Positions 24,824 through 32,856 of a stretch of 33,082 nucleotides of DNA are shown in pieces; positions within the stretch are counted from its first letter, which is position 1, and each line of letters begins with the position of its first letter. Origin of the DNA: JALOAD01 sp023228995 [NCBI: Candidatus Muiribacterium halophilum] (GTDB taxonomy: Bacteria > Muiribacteriota > Muiribacteriia > Muiribacteriales); the NCBI GenBank assembly GCA_023228995.1, contig JALOAD010000036.1, positions 1 to 33,082 on the forward strand, written 5' to 3'. A model generated the notes under the pieces. It did not search any database, was not told where the DNA came from, and saw only the letters and a program-made list of their open reading frames with translations. Position numbers and translations under genes: made by a program.

Positions 24824-25390
24824 TTACCTTTCCGGTTCTATAAGTCCACAAGTACCATCTTTTCTTTTGTAAACAACATTAACTTGTTCTGTTTCTGCAT
24901 TTGTAAAAACAAGGAATTCTCTACCAAATTCTTTTAATTGCATAGCAGCTTCTTCTATAAATAGAGGTTTAAGAGCATATTTTCTAGCTCTAATTACCTG
25001 TGGCGATTCCATTTCTACTTCTTCTCTTTCCATTTCCATAATAGAGTGAGTTATCGCTCTATCTTTAGTTTCTGTCATTTTTCTTCTGTTTTTAGTTTTT
25101 AATTTTTCTTTATATCTTTTAATTTGTCTTTCAAGCCTTTCAACTACTACATCAATTGCACAATAAAGATCCTGACCTGCTCCCTCAGCATGAATTGTAG
25201 TACCATTAGCCCAAATTGTTACTTCAACAAGATCTTTTTTTTCTTTTTCTTTTGAATCGTCAGTATGAAATACAACATCGGTTTCATTAATTTGCTCAAA
25301 ATACTTTTTTAATTTACCGATTTTTTCTTCAGTATGTTTTTTCAAACTATCTGATAATTTAAAATTCTGCCCACTGATAATAATATGCAT
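24824..25390 (-). CDS. hpf: Long-form ribosome hibernation promoting factor
   Basis: 188 aa. The N-terminal S30AE/YfiA domain (1-~100: MHIIISGQNFKLSDSLKKHT, ...YCAIDVVVERLERQIKRYKEKLK) binds the 30S decoding region. The C-terminal domain (~130-188: VIRARKYALKPLFIEEAAMQ ... LVFTNAETEQVNVVYKRKDG) mediates dimerisation of two ribosomes into 100S particles in stationary phase. GGGGGAAT 6-7 nt upstream is the ribosome-binding site, and the start overlaps the amidase stop by one base. Together with rel in this window it indicates growth-arrest control. Confidence 0.95.
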   Translation of the reverse strand: MHIIISGQNFKLSDSLKKHTEEKIGKLKKYFEQINETDVVFHTDDSKEKEKKDLVEVTIWANGTTIHAEGAGQDLYCAIDVVVERLERQIKRYKEKLKTKNRRKMTETKDRAITHSIMEMEREEVEMESPQVIRARKYALKPLFIEEAAMQLKEFGREFLVFTNAETEQVNVVYKRKDGTCGLIEPER

Positions 25391-26622
25391 TAGATATTCC
25401 CCCTTTTATTCTTAAAAACAAGATAGTCGCTTTTGATACAAAATGTATTTAACATCCTGTCAATCAAAAGCTCCTCTGTTTTATCAGAGACTACAACTTC
25501 TGGTAGAACAACAACTTCTTCCTGCTTACCATTTACTTTGTTATAATAATTAATGATAGCACAGACTATAGATTTTGCCAAATCATAACGATATTTATTA
25601 GAAAGAAGTTTTTTACACTCATCATCATTTGAAATAAAACCAACTTCAATAAGACTAGCCGGACAGGATGAATCCTCAAGAACACGAAAATCAGCAGAAA
25701 AAACACCTCTACCATGAATCTTTACACTATTTTCGTTAAATACATTTTTTATTACACCAGAAAATACCGAACTGTCCCTTATAACTCTATTAGTCATAAT
25801 ATCACCTAAAATTTTGTCTATATCATCAGAAGCTTTAACACTTTCTTCAATAAACTCATTATTTTCTTTATATGCAACCCAATTTGCTTCTTTAGAAGAT
25901 GATTCTGTTGAATAATGATAAAAACTTGCACCATAAGCTTCTTTATTATAAGAAGAATCAGCATGAATACTTAAAAAAAGATTACTTCTATATGAGTTAG
26001 ATATAGCTGTTCTTTTTTTTAATGGAATATAAATATCATCATCTCTTGTGAGTTTTATATTAAATCTTGAGTCTGCAATATTGTCAAAAATCCATTTTAT
26101 TTTCCAAACAATATCAAGACATAAATCTTTTTCATTTATACCAAGACTGCTATTATGAGCACCAGGATCAAAACCTCCGTGTCCCGGGTCTAGCGTAACT
26201 GTAAATATATTATTATCTATTTTTATATCTTTACCTGCATAATAATCATCTACATCAACAAATACCATGTGATTTCCATTAACTTTTTTTGAAGCTTTAT
26301 ATACTTTCACTTCATTTATAAATTTAAGCTTTATTACAACTCTAAGAATATCTTTTTTAAAAGCTCCAATTCTTATGCTTTCAACATTACCTTTATCAAT
26401 ATTCTTAAATTTCGTCTCATCTTTATACTCAGCTTTAATATCAAGCACAAAAAGCCTTTCATCTTCCATTTCAACTATATTATATTCAAATTCATCAGAT
26501 AACATAAATGAAAATCGCATAAAATCCTTTCCATACCAATATTCCCAGTTAACAAGCTCATTAGCTGAGACTACAGTAAAAAGTAATATGCTTATAAATA
26601 TAAATAAATAATTTTTTTTCAT
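25390..26622 (-). CDS. N-acetylmuramoyl-L-alanine amidase (AMIN + Amidase_3)
   Basis: 410 aa cell-wall hydrolase that cuts the amide bond between MurNAc and L-Ala. The signal peptide is MKKNYLFIFISILLFTVVSA, so it acts in the periplasm. An AMIN-like domain (~25-125) probably targets the septum or peptidoglycan. Amidase_3 spans ~138-362, with zinc ligands H148 (DPGHGG), E164 and H220 (SIHAD), and catalytic E326 (IEVGF). A ~45-residue tail of unknown use follows. The long insert between H220 and E326 (~250-300) may be the regulatory helix seen in AmiC-type enzymes that need EnvC/NlpD activation; no activator is in the window. TAATG overlap with apt. Confidence 0.9.
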   Translation of the reverse strand: MKKNYLFIFISILLFTVVSANELVNWEYWYGKDFMRFSFMLSDEFEYNIVEMEDERLFVLDIKAEYKDETKFKNIDKGNVESIRIGAFKKDILRVVIKLKFINEVKVYKASKKVNGNHMVFVDVDDYYAGKDIKIDNNIFTVTLDPGHGGFDPGAHNSSLGINEKDLCLDIVWKIKWIFDNIADSRFNIKLTRDDDIYIPLKKRTAISNSYRSNLFLSIHADSSYNKEAYGASFYHYSTESSSKEANWVAYKENNEFIEESVKASDDIDKILGDIMTNRVIRDSSVFSGVIKNVFNENSVKIHGRGVFSADFRVLEDSSCPASLIEVGFISNDDECKKLLSNKYRYDLAKSIVCAIINYYNKVNGKQEEVVVLPEVVVSDKTEELLIDRMLNTFCIKSDYLVFKNKRGNI

Positions 26623-27134
26623 TAGTATTTTATAAGAGAATGAATTTTTCTGTCTCCAAGTTTTTTTCTTCCATCAAGAAATAAAAGTTCAATAAGAAAT
26701 ACAATTCCCTTTACCTCTCCACCAAGTCTTTCAACAAGATCTATACAAGCTTTACAAGTTCCACCTGTTGCAAGAAGATCGTCTACAATAAGAACTTTTT
26801 TACCCTTTTCAACAGCATCTTCATGAATTTCAACTTTATCTTTACCATATTCAAGAGAATATTCTTCACTAATAGTATTATATGGTAATTTGCCAGGTTT
26901 TCTCACAGGTACAAAACCAGCACCTAATTTAAGAGCAAGTGGAGCTCCAAAAATAAATCCCCTCGACTCAGCACCAATAACATAATCAATTTTTTCATTT
27001 AAAAAAGGTTTTGCCATATCTGAAATTGTTTTTTCAAATGCTTTAGGGTTTTTTAGAAGAGGAGTTATATCTTTAAAAATTATACCTTCTTTCGGAAAAT
27101 CTGGAACATCTCTAATAATGCTTTCAATATTCAT
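26622..27134 (-). CDS. apt: Adenine phosphoribosyltransferase
   Basis: 170 aa, full length. It converts adenine and PRPP to AMP. Conserved blocks are IRDVPDFPKEGIIFKDITPL at the N-terminus, GAESRGFIFGAPLALKLG, FVPVRKPGKLP with the family's Arg/Lys, EDAVEKGKKVLIVDDLLATG with the PRPP loop VDDLLATGGT, and LVERLGGEVKGIVFLIEL. It lies one base from recJ and overlaps the amidase start by one base. The recJ-apt pair is frequent; in many genomes rel follows, but here rel is elsewhere in the window. Confidence 0.96.
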   Translation of the reverse strand: MNIESIIRDVPDFPKEGIIFKDITPLLKNPKAFEKTISDMAKPFLNEKIDYVIGAESRGFIFGAPLALKLGAGFVPVRKPGKLPYNTISEEYSLEYGKDKVEIHEDAVEKGKKVLIVDDLLATGGTCKACIDLVERLGGEVKGIVFLIELLFLDGRKKLGDRKIHSLIKY

Positions 27135-27135
27135 A

Positions 27136-29142
27136 CTATACCCCTGTTTTTAATTTTTGTAAGTTTGAACATGCTTTTTTATATACATCATCAGTACCTT
27201 TGCAATTATTTTTCGCTTTAACAAAATACTGATAAGCTTTTCCTTTATCACCTTTCTTTTTGTAAGCAAGTCCTATATTAAAATATATCTTTGAATCATT
27301 TTTTTCAACTTTTAATGCTTTAAAATAAAATTCAATAGCTCTTTCAAAATTTCCAGTATATAAATATTCATTCCCTTTTTCTTTAAGTTTTTCAATATGA
27401 TCAGGAATAAAGTAACTTCCAGAATCAATTCCATTATCTAATTTGCTCTTATTAACAAAATCAATTATCTGCAATTCAATAAAACTCTCTTTTTTCATAT
27501 AAGAAAGTTTTAAAGTATATACAATATCAATTATATCACCTTTGCTTATAGATTTTTCAGAATTTTCTTTAATAAAATTATAATAAACTGATTTTAAATT
27601 ATAAAACCCATCTCCAAGCCACATACTCGCATGAATCAAATTAAAAAAAACAAGACTATTAACCTTTATATCTTTTGTACAAAATACAGGAAAGGGATTT
27701 TTTTCACCAAATGGAAATATTTTTTCAAATAGATCATCAAAAAGACTAATATTAATATCTTTAGGTTCGATCTCAATATCAATATCTATAACAGGTCTTG
27801 TATCAGCATCTTTAAGCATAATATCAGCAAATTCTGCAAGTTTTTCGTGAAATAATTCAATATTTTCTTTTTTTATTGAAAAACCTGCTGCAAATTCATG
27901 CCCACCATAACCTTCAACAAGATCACTAAGTTTTGACATAACTTCAACCAGATGAAAACCATTTACACTTCTTGCAGAACCTTTCCCAATGCCTGTTTTT
28001 TCATCTATACTTATTAAAAAAGCAGGCCTATTGAATTTATCTTTTAATTTTGAACTTACAATACCAATAACCCCAATATTCCAATCTTCTGTAGATAAAA
28101 GTATTACACTATCATTTTTTTTATCAAGTGCAACCATAGATTCAGCTTTTTTTAATATATCTTTTTCAATATTTTGTCTTTCTAAATTTTTTTCATTAAG
28201 TTTTGATGCTAATTCTTTTGCATTTTCTTTATCATCAGTAAGAAGAAGTCTTAATGCTACTCCAGGGTCTCCTACTCTTCCAGAAGCATTTATTCTTGGT
28301 GCAATACCAAAACTAATTGTTCTTGAATTTATCTCATCGCCATAAACATATTTCATCAAAGCTTCTATACCTGGTCTTCTATGCTTTTTCATAAAATTAA
28401 GACCATTTCTTGTAATTAACCTGTTTTCATCTATTAGAGGAACAATATCAGCAACAGTTCCAAGTGCAACAAGATCAATTATTTTTCCATAAAAAGACTG
28501 ATCTAAATTATTTTTTTCAACATAAGCTTGTATAAGTTTAAAAGCAACACCAACACCAGCAAGATATTTAAAAGGATATTGATTTGGCATTTTAGGATTA
28601 ATAATCGCAATAGCTTCAGGAAGTATTTCAGGAATTTCATGATGATCAGTAATTATAACTTCAATTCCTTTTGAAAAAGCATACTTTACTTCATCAACAT
28701 TACATATACCACAATCAACCGTAATAAGAAGTTTTACATTTTCTTCTTTCATCTTATCTATATGTAAATTTCTCAATCCATAACCATCATCTCTATCAGG
28801 CAGCATATAAGATACATTAGTATAATCAAGCAATTTCTCAAAAAAATCTGAAAGTATAGCCACACTTGTTATACCATCAACATCATAATCACCAAAAATT
28901 GCAATTCTTTGATTATTATCAATACAATTTGATATAGCTAAAACAGCTTTTTTGGCATCTTTAAAAAGAAATGGAGAATAATACTCTGAATTATTACAAT
29001 TAAGAAATTTTTCAATATCTTCAGATTTTTCAATACCTCTGTTAACAAGTATATTAGCAATTATTTTTGAAACTTTAAATTCAGAACAAATATTATCTAT
29101 AATTAATTCATCATTTTTTTTTATTCGCCAAATCTTTCCCAT
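27136..29142 (-). CDS. recJ: Single-strand exonuclease RecJ with a C-terminal TPR extension
   Basis: 668 aa. The DHH nuclease domain has FGDYDVDGITS (83-93), TVDCGICNVDE (141-151) and TDHHEIPE (165-172). DHHA1 has EGYGGHEFAAGFS (410-422), and an OB-like region (~450-565) follows. It degrades 5' ends of single-stranded DNA in repair and recombination. Residues ~582-665 add two TPR-like units (EKLKEKGNEYLYTGNFERAI; KIYFNIGLAYKKKGDKGKAY), a protein-binding module not part of ordinary RecJ (~560-580 aa). Frame and codon style continue without a break, so it is a real fusion. GGAAG 5 nt upstream overlaps the cyclase stop codon. Confidence 0.93.
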   Translation of the reverse strand: MGKIWRIKKNDELIIDNICSEFKVSKIIANILVNRGIEKSEDIEKFLNCNNSEYYSPFLFKDAKKAVLAISNCIDNNQRIAIFGDYDVDGITSVAILSDFFEKLLDYTNVSYMLPDRDDGYGLRNLHIDKMKEENVKLLITVDCGICNVDEVKYAFSKGIEVIITDHHEIPEILPEAIAIINPKMPNQYPFKYLAGVGVAFKLIQAYVEKNNLDQSFYGKIIDLVALGTVADIVPLIDENRLITRNGLNFMKKHRRPGIEALMKYVYGDEINSRTISFGIAPRINASGRVGDPGVALRLLLTDDKENAKELASKLNEKNLERQNIEKDILKKAESMVALDKKNDSVILLSTEDWNIGVIGIVSSKLKDKFNRPAFLISIDEKTGIGKGSARSVNGFHLVEVMSKLSDLVEGYGGHEFAAGFSIKKENIELFHEKLAEFADIMLKDADTRPVIDIDIEIEPKDINISLFDDLFEKIFPFGEKNPFPVFCTKDIKVNSLVFFNLIHASMWLGDGFYNLKSVYYNFIKENSEKSISKGDIIDIVYTLKLSYMKKESFIELQIIDFVNKSKLDNGIDSGSYFIPDHIEKLKEKGNEYLYTGNFERAIEFYFKALKVEKNDSKIYFNIGLAYKKKGDKGKAYQYFVKAKNNCKGTDDVYKKACSNLQKLKTGV

Positions 29143-29151
29143 TCAAACTTC

Positions 29152-31293
29152 CTATTTTGTAGTCATTTTCCAAACACCATTCCATTCATCAGGAACAGAA
29201 TCAACAAGCATATCACATCTTTTGATAAATGTAGCAGAAACAGAATCATCTTTTATAAAATCATTAACTTTCAAAAATAATTCTTTAGCTTGTCTAAATT
29301 CACCTTTTTTATAATGTTCAAAAGCATTATTAAAAACTTCAAGCCCTTTTTTAAACTCTTCATCAACATCATTTTGAAGAAGTTCATATACCGCAACAGG
29401 AAGAGTCTTACCTTTTACCTTTACAAGATCAAGGAATCTAAAATTAAATTTATCTTTGTTTTGTTCATAAGTAAATTCACTCACCATAATTCCAGTACTA
29501 TATTCTTTGTTAAGACCTTCAAGTCTTGCTGCAAGATTCACAGCATCACCCATAACAGTATAGTTGAATCTTTTAAAAGATCCCATATTTCCAACAACTA
29601 CAACTCCAGTATTAAGACCAATTCTTATATTTAAATCTGGATATCCTTTTTTTTTCCATTCAATTTTTAATTCATTAAGTTTTTTCATCATAAGAATAGC
29701 TGCATTACAAGCTTTTTGCGAATGTTCCTCATCATCAAGCGGAGCTCCCCAAAAAGCCATAACAGCATCACCAATGTATTTATCCAGAGTTCCAGAAGTC
29801 TCCATAACAATATCAGTCATTGCAGTAAGATATTCATTTAAAAATTTAACAAGATTTACAGCACCAATTTTTTCAGAAAGAGTTGTAAAATTTGCAACAT
29901 CTGAAAAAAGAATAGTAAGTTCTTTTTCTTCTCCACCTAACTTCAATAGTTCAGGTTTGTCAACTATTTTATTAACTAAATCAGGAGATATATATTTTGA
30001 AAAAGCTCCTCTAATTTGTTTCTTTTCTTTAGTTTCAAAAATAAATCTATGAGTTTGAACAATAAGAAAAGAAAATGCAAGCGATAAAAGACTAATAGAT
30101 ACCGGAGTATTTATTGAATATTTCATAAAAAGCATACTATTTAAAATTAAATATACAAAAATTATAAATACAAATATTATAATACCATTCAAAGCATTTG
30201 ATCTATAAAACAAAGTCATACTCAAAATTATAAGAATAATAATAATAAAATTAAACAATTTTTTTGACATATCATTAAAATAAGAACGATTTATAAGACC
30301 AAAAACACTATTAACATGAACATGTACTCCAGGAACAACACCTTCACCAAAATCAGAAAACGGATAATAAACAAGATCCTGATCATCTGCTGATGATGTA
30401 CCAGCAAGAATTATTGAATTTTTAAAAGCAGAAACTTTTCCAAGCTCTCCATTAATCATCTCTGATCTATAAAAACTCTCTTTATAATCTTCCATAATTT
30501 TTTTATCTATAAAAGCACTTAAAGGAAATGCAGCAATTCCTTCCCAACTTAATCTATAAAATAAATTATATTTATAAAGAATATAATTATCATTTACTTT
30601 TTCAGTAATAAGAGGAATTTTATAATCTCCTGCAATAAGTGTATTATCTATTATTTCAAACTTTTCATTTCCTATGAATTTTTTAAAACCACTAAACGCA
30701 AGAGAATCGATATATTCATCGTTATTTTTAATTAATAAAACTGGTTCTCTAATCAATTTGCCGGAAAAAACTTGATTTAATACACCAGTTGTAATATCAA
30801 ATACAGGTTTATTATGAATAACTTCTTGTTTGCCAAAATTATCAGTAAAACTAAGTTTTGAACCTACTATAACTGATATTCCGTTTTTTTCAGCTTTATG
30901 CATAGCTGCAAGAAATTTTTTATCAATATCATCATAGGAATTATATTCAAATGTAAAGTCAAACATTATTATTTTTGGTTTATGTGGAATTAGAAATTCC
31001 AAAGTTTCTGTAAAAGCTAATCTTTTTTGAGCAGAAAGATTTTCAAATTCATTGTATTTTTCATTTATAGATTTATAACTATCATCATCAAGCTCTATAA
31101 CAAATATTTTATCTGGATCTACCGGCAATTTTTTATATACACTAATATCTCCGCCATGATATTTATATGAAAAAAACATTAATGAATCTTTAAGATTTTT
31201 ATCAATAATATCTAGTTGAGGAAAATATCCTGCTAGAAAAAAGAAAAATAAAATACCAAGAAAAAATGTTATTATTATTGAAATTTTTTTCAT
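29152..31293 (-). CDS. CHASE2-domain class III adenylate/guanylate cyclase
   Basis: 713 aa. TM1 is at ~5-24. An extracytoplasmic CHASE2 sensor (~28-335) is followed by a cluster of membrane helices (~345-412). The class III cyclase domain (~455-640) has metal Asp residues D465 (ILFSDVANFT) and D509 (DKYIGDAVMAFWGAP), base-selecting K505 and T579, and transition-state N586/R590 (GDAVNLAAR). All catalytic residues are present. Lys plus Thr is usual for bacterial ATP-using enzymes, so cAMP is the likely product. A short C-terminal helical pair (~645-690) is TPR-like. It converts an external signal to a second messenger; no CRP-type receptor is seen here. The promoter abuts the ATG without a Shine-Dalgarno. 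First gene of the block to 20316. Confidence 0.92.
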   Translation of the reverse strand: MKKISIIITFFLGILFFFFLAGYFPQLDIIDKNLKDSLMFFSYKYHGGDISVYKKLPVDPDKIFVIELDDDSYKSINEKYNEFENLSAQKRLAFTETLEFLIPHKPKIIMFDFTFEYNSYDDIDKKFLAAMHKAEKNGISVIVGSKLSFTDNFGKQEVIHNKPVFDITTGVLNQVFSGKLIREPVLLIKNNDEYIDSLAFSGFKKFIGNEKFEIIDNTLIAGDYKIPLITEKVNDNYILYKYNLFYRLSWEGIAAFPLSAFIDKKIMEDYKESFYRSEMINGELGKVSAFKNSIILAGTSSADDQDLVYYPFSDFGEGVVPGVHVHVNSVFGLINRSYFNDMSKKLFNFIIIILIILSMTLFYRSNALNGIIIFVFIIFVYLILNSMLFMKYSINTPVSISLLSLAFSFLIVQTHRFIFETKEKKQIRGAFSKYISPDLVNKIVDKPELLKLGGEEKELTILFSDVANFTTLSEKIGAVNLVKFLNEYLTAMTDIVMETSGTLDKYIGDAVMAFWGAPLDDEEHSQKACNAAILMMKKLNELKIEWKKKGYPDLNIRIGLNTGVVVVGNMGSFKRFNYTVMGDAVNLAARLEGLNKEYSTGIMVSEFTYEQNKDKFNFRFLDLVKVKGKTLPVAVYELLQNDVDEEFKKGLEVFNNAFEHYKKGEFRQAKELFLKVNDFIKDDSVSATFIKRCDMLVDSVPDEWNGVWKMTTK

Positions 31294-31300
31294 ATTGATT

Positions 31301-31329
31301 AATATAGCATATTTTTTACAAAAATTAAA
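31301..31329 (-). promoter_or_regulatory. Promoter abutting the cyclase start, candidate leaderless
   Basis: On the minus strand TTTAAT (31329-31324), a 17-nt spacer and TATATT (31306-31301), then seven bases and the ATG (31293). The -35 is weak. No Shine-Dalgarno lies in the interval AATCAAT. The geometry equals that of the rel promoter. Confidence 0.45.
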
Positions 31330-31447
31330 GAAAAATAGAATACTCTACAGAAAGTTGAATTTTCTAATATAGAATTCAATTCTTTTATATTATTTTACGA
31401 TAATATAAAAAAACACTTTTATTATAGAATTATAATGGAGAATAACA

Positions 31448-31561
31448 ATGAAATTTTTATTTTTACTTTTAACATCAGTTTCTGGAATACTAATTGCAGG
31501 AATGACAATATTAAACAGTATTTTCTTTGTTGTTGACACATTTATAAAAAGAAAAAATTAG
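31448..31561 (+). CDS. 37-aa single-pass membrane peptide
   Basis: The sequence starts MKFLFLLLTSVSGILIAGMT and ends DTFIKRKN: a hydrophobic helix of ~28 residues followed by a basic tail, so the C-terminus is likely cytoplasmic. TGGAG lies 8 nt before the ATG. It stands alone on the + strand, divergent from the cyclase gene. Small hydrophobic peptides of this type can be regulators, toxins or subunits; nothing decides between them. No antisense RNA gene was recognised beside it. Confidence 0.5.
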   Translation: MKFLFLLLTSVSGILIAGMTILNSIFFVVDTFIKRKN

Positions 31562-31698
31562 ATTTTTAAACAGATTTATCTTTCAAAATTAATGTTCACC
31601 TAAAATTAATTTAACTTTATATCCTAAAATTTTTTTCATTACACTAAAGAAAAAAAGAAAAAATCAATATAATGTTATCTTAATTAGCATTGGTGCTT

Positions 31699-31783
31699 TG
31701 TCATCCCGGCATGATTCTGAATTTTTGTCATCCCGGTATGATTCTGAATTTTTGTCATCCCGGTATGATTCTGAGCCGGGATC
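31699..31783 (-). repeat. Three tandem 27-bp REP-like units
   Basis: TCATCCCGG begins at 31701, 31728 and 31755, exactly 27 bp apart; the first unit has CATG where the others have TATG. Only the last unit carries the closing arm GCCGGGATC, so only it can form the full ATCCCGG/CCGGGAT hairpin. No unique spacers, so not CRISPR. Confidence 0.8.
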
Positions 31784-31845
31784 TTCTTTAGCTTTATAAT
31801 TACCTATTATTTCATCAAAGAAATATTAATTTATCGGACCACATG

Positions 31846-31930
31846 AAATTTAACTTCCATGTAAAATTCCCTCTTACGATGTTCGCCTTTGCAATACATC
31901 CGTATATTGCATACTTCGTAACAGTCTCCA
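31846..31930 (-). repeat. Hairpin module B (diverged copy of module A)
   Basis: Read on the minus strand it has TTACGAAG, then TGCAATA-TACGGATG-TATTGCA (31911-31890), then AATTTTACATGGAAGTTAAATTTC. It aligns almost without gaps to 5771-5850. Stem 1 differs from module A at two positions in each arm, and both pairs are preserved. Confidence 0.6.
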
Positions 31931-32001
31931 TAGTTCCTCTTAATTAATTTTCTTTGATTTCATTATTCAAAAAATTTCTCCTTACTTTATATTATCAATT
32001 T

Positions 32002-32029
32002 TTAATTATTAATTATTAATTATTAATTA
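32002..32029. repeat. Heptamer tandem array (TTAATTA x4)
   Basis: Four perfect 7-bp units are followed by a diverging fifth (TTAATTT). Confidence 0.8.
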
Positions 32030-32055
32030 TTAATTTTTAATTGCTTCATTAGCTC

Positions 32056-32086
32056 TGTCATCCCGGTATGATTCTGAGCCGGGATC
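32056..32086 (-). repeat. REP-like palindrome
   Basis: A complete copy with stem ATCCCGG/CCGGGAT and loop TATGATTCTGAG, preceded by TGTC. It is the reverse-complement orientation of the copies at 5577-6259. Confidence 0.8.
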
Positions 32087-32154
32087 TGCTTTTATTTTTC
32101 CTTTACTAAAAAACTTCTAATCTTTTTTTTATACACAACTTACTTGTGTTAAAC

Positions 32155-32856
32155 TTAATAAGAAGATAAAATTCTTTCTTTTTTTAAATAAAATTCAGTA
32201 AAAAACAATACTAAAAACATACATAAAATAGAAAAAATTAAAACTGCTATAGATACACTTTTAAAACCATTATCTGTCAATAATACCTTTACTTCACCAA
32301 TAGTGTACATTATTCCAAACATTAATAAACCAGTTGTAACATTAAATATTCTCCAATCAGAAAAAGTCAATAAAAAAATGCCAGAAAAAGCACTTACCCC
32401 CAATATAATTAAAGGACATGACAAAAATATATAGACAAAATGAAATAAAGTTAATTTAAATATTATACATGGAAATATAATAATAAAAACCATAAGAAAT
32501 GGCAATATTGCCAAAGCTAAGGAAAGCAATGATACAGCTATACTTTTTGTAAATAACAACATTTTTGGTGTAACTGTGCTGATAAGAAAATTTTCAATAA
32601 TATTGCCATCAAATTTTTCATAAAGAAAAACATACTTAGAATAGTAGGTAGCACAAAATATCATTACAAAATTAACTGAATTAATAAGAAAAATATCAAA
32701 AATTTCATTTATATTGATTTTATCTGATGCATTGCTTCTAAAAAAAATCAATAAAGCAATTAAAATAACAATGGGAATAGCTGCCATAAAATATGGAATT
32801 TTAATTTTTTTCAATATATTTATATTTAAAAGTGTAAGATAGTAAAATTTCTTCAT
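32155..32856 (-). CDS. ABC-2-type transporter permease-like membrane protein
   Basis: 233 aa with about six hydrophobic segments (~20-40, 55-78, 98-125, 130-155, 160-180, 198-222). The stretch ENFLISTVTPKMLLFTKSIA before the third segment is like the conserved 'LL-SP-S---ILLGK' loop of ABC-2 exporters. Such permeases work as dimers with a separate ATPase and export drugs, polysaccharides or peptides. Its ATG overlaps the stop of the upstream membrane protein gene by 4 nt (ATGA), so the two are one system. The ATPase, if cotranscribed, lies beyond the right edge. Assigned from topology and one motif. Confidence 0.6.
   Translation of the reverse strand: MKKFYYLTLLNINILKKIKIPYFMAAIPIVILIALLIFFRSNASDKININEIFDIFLINSVNFVMIFCATYYSKYVFLYEKFDGNIIENFLISTVTPKMLLFTKSIAVSLLSLALAILPFLMVFIIIFPCIIFKLTLFHFVYIFLSCPLIILGVSAFSGIFLLTFSDWRIFNVTTGLLMFGIMYTIGEVKVLLTDNGFKSVSIAVLIFSILCMFLVLFFTEFYLKKERILSSY

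Larger units (their letters stand above)
31562..32154. other. 593-bp gene-free, repeat-filled region
   Basis: No gene was found. It contains a 27-bp-period array of REP-like units (31699-31783), hairpin module B (31846-31930), a heptamer array (32002-32029) and one more REP-like palindrome (32056-32086). The set of repeats is the same as in 5238-6298, mostly in opposite orientation, but the AATTGA...CTCTGA termini are not evident here. Confidence 0.65.

Noticed and set aside
31336-31353. Third copy of the element terminus (AATAGAATACTCTACAGA)
   Set aside because: It shares only GAATACTCT with the left terminus at 5238, and no matching right end was found before the permease genes.
31699-31783. 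Possible short CRISPR array (three 27-bp-spaced repeats)
   Set aside because: The units are contiguous with no unique spacers, the sequence recurs singly elsewhere, and no cas gene is present.
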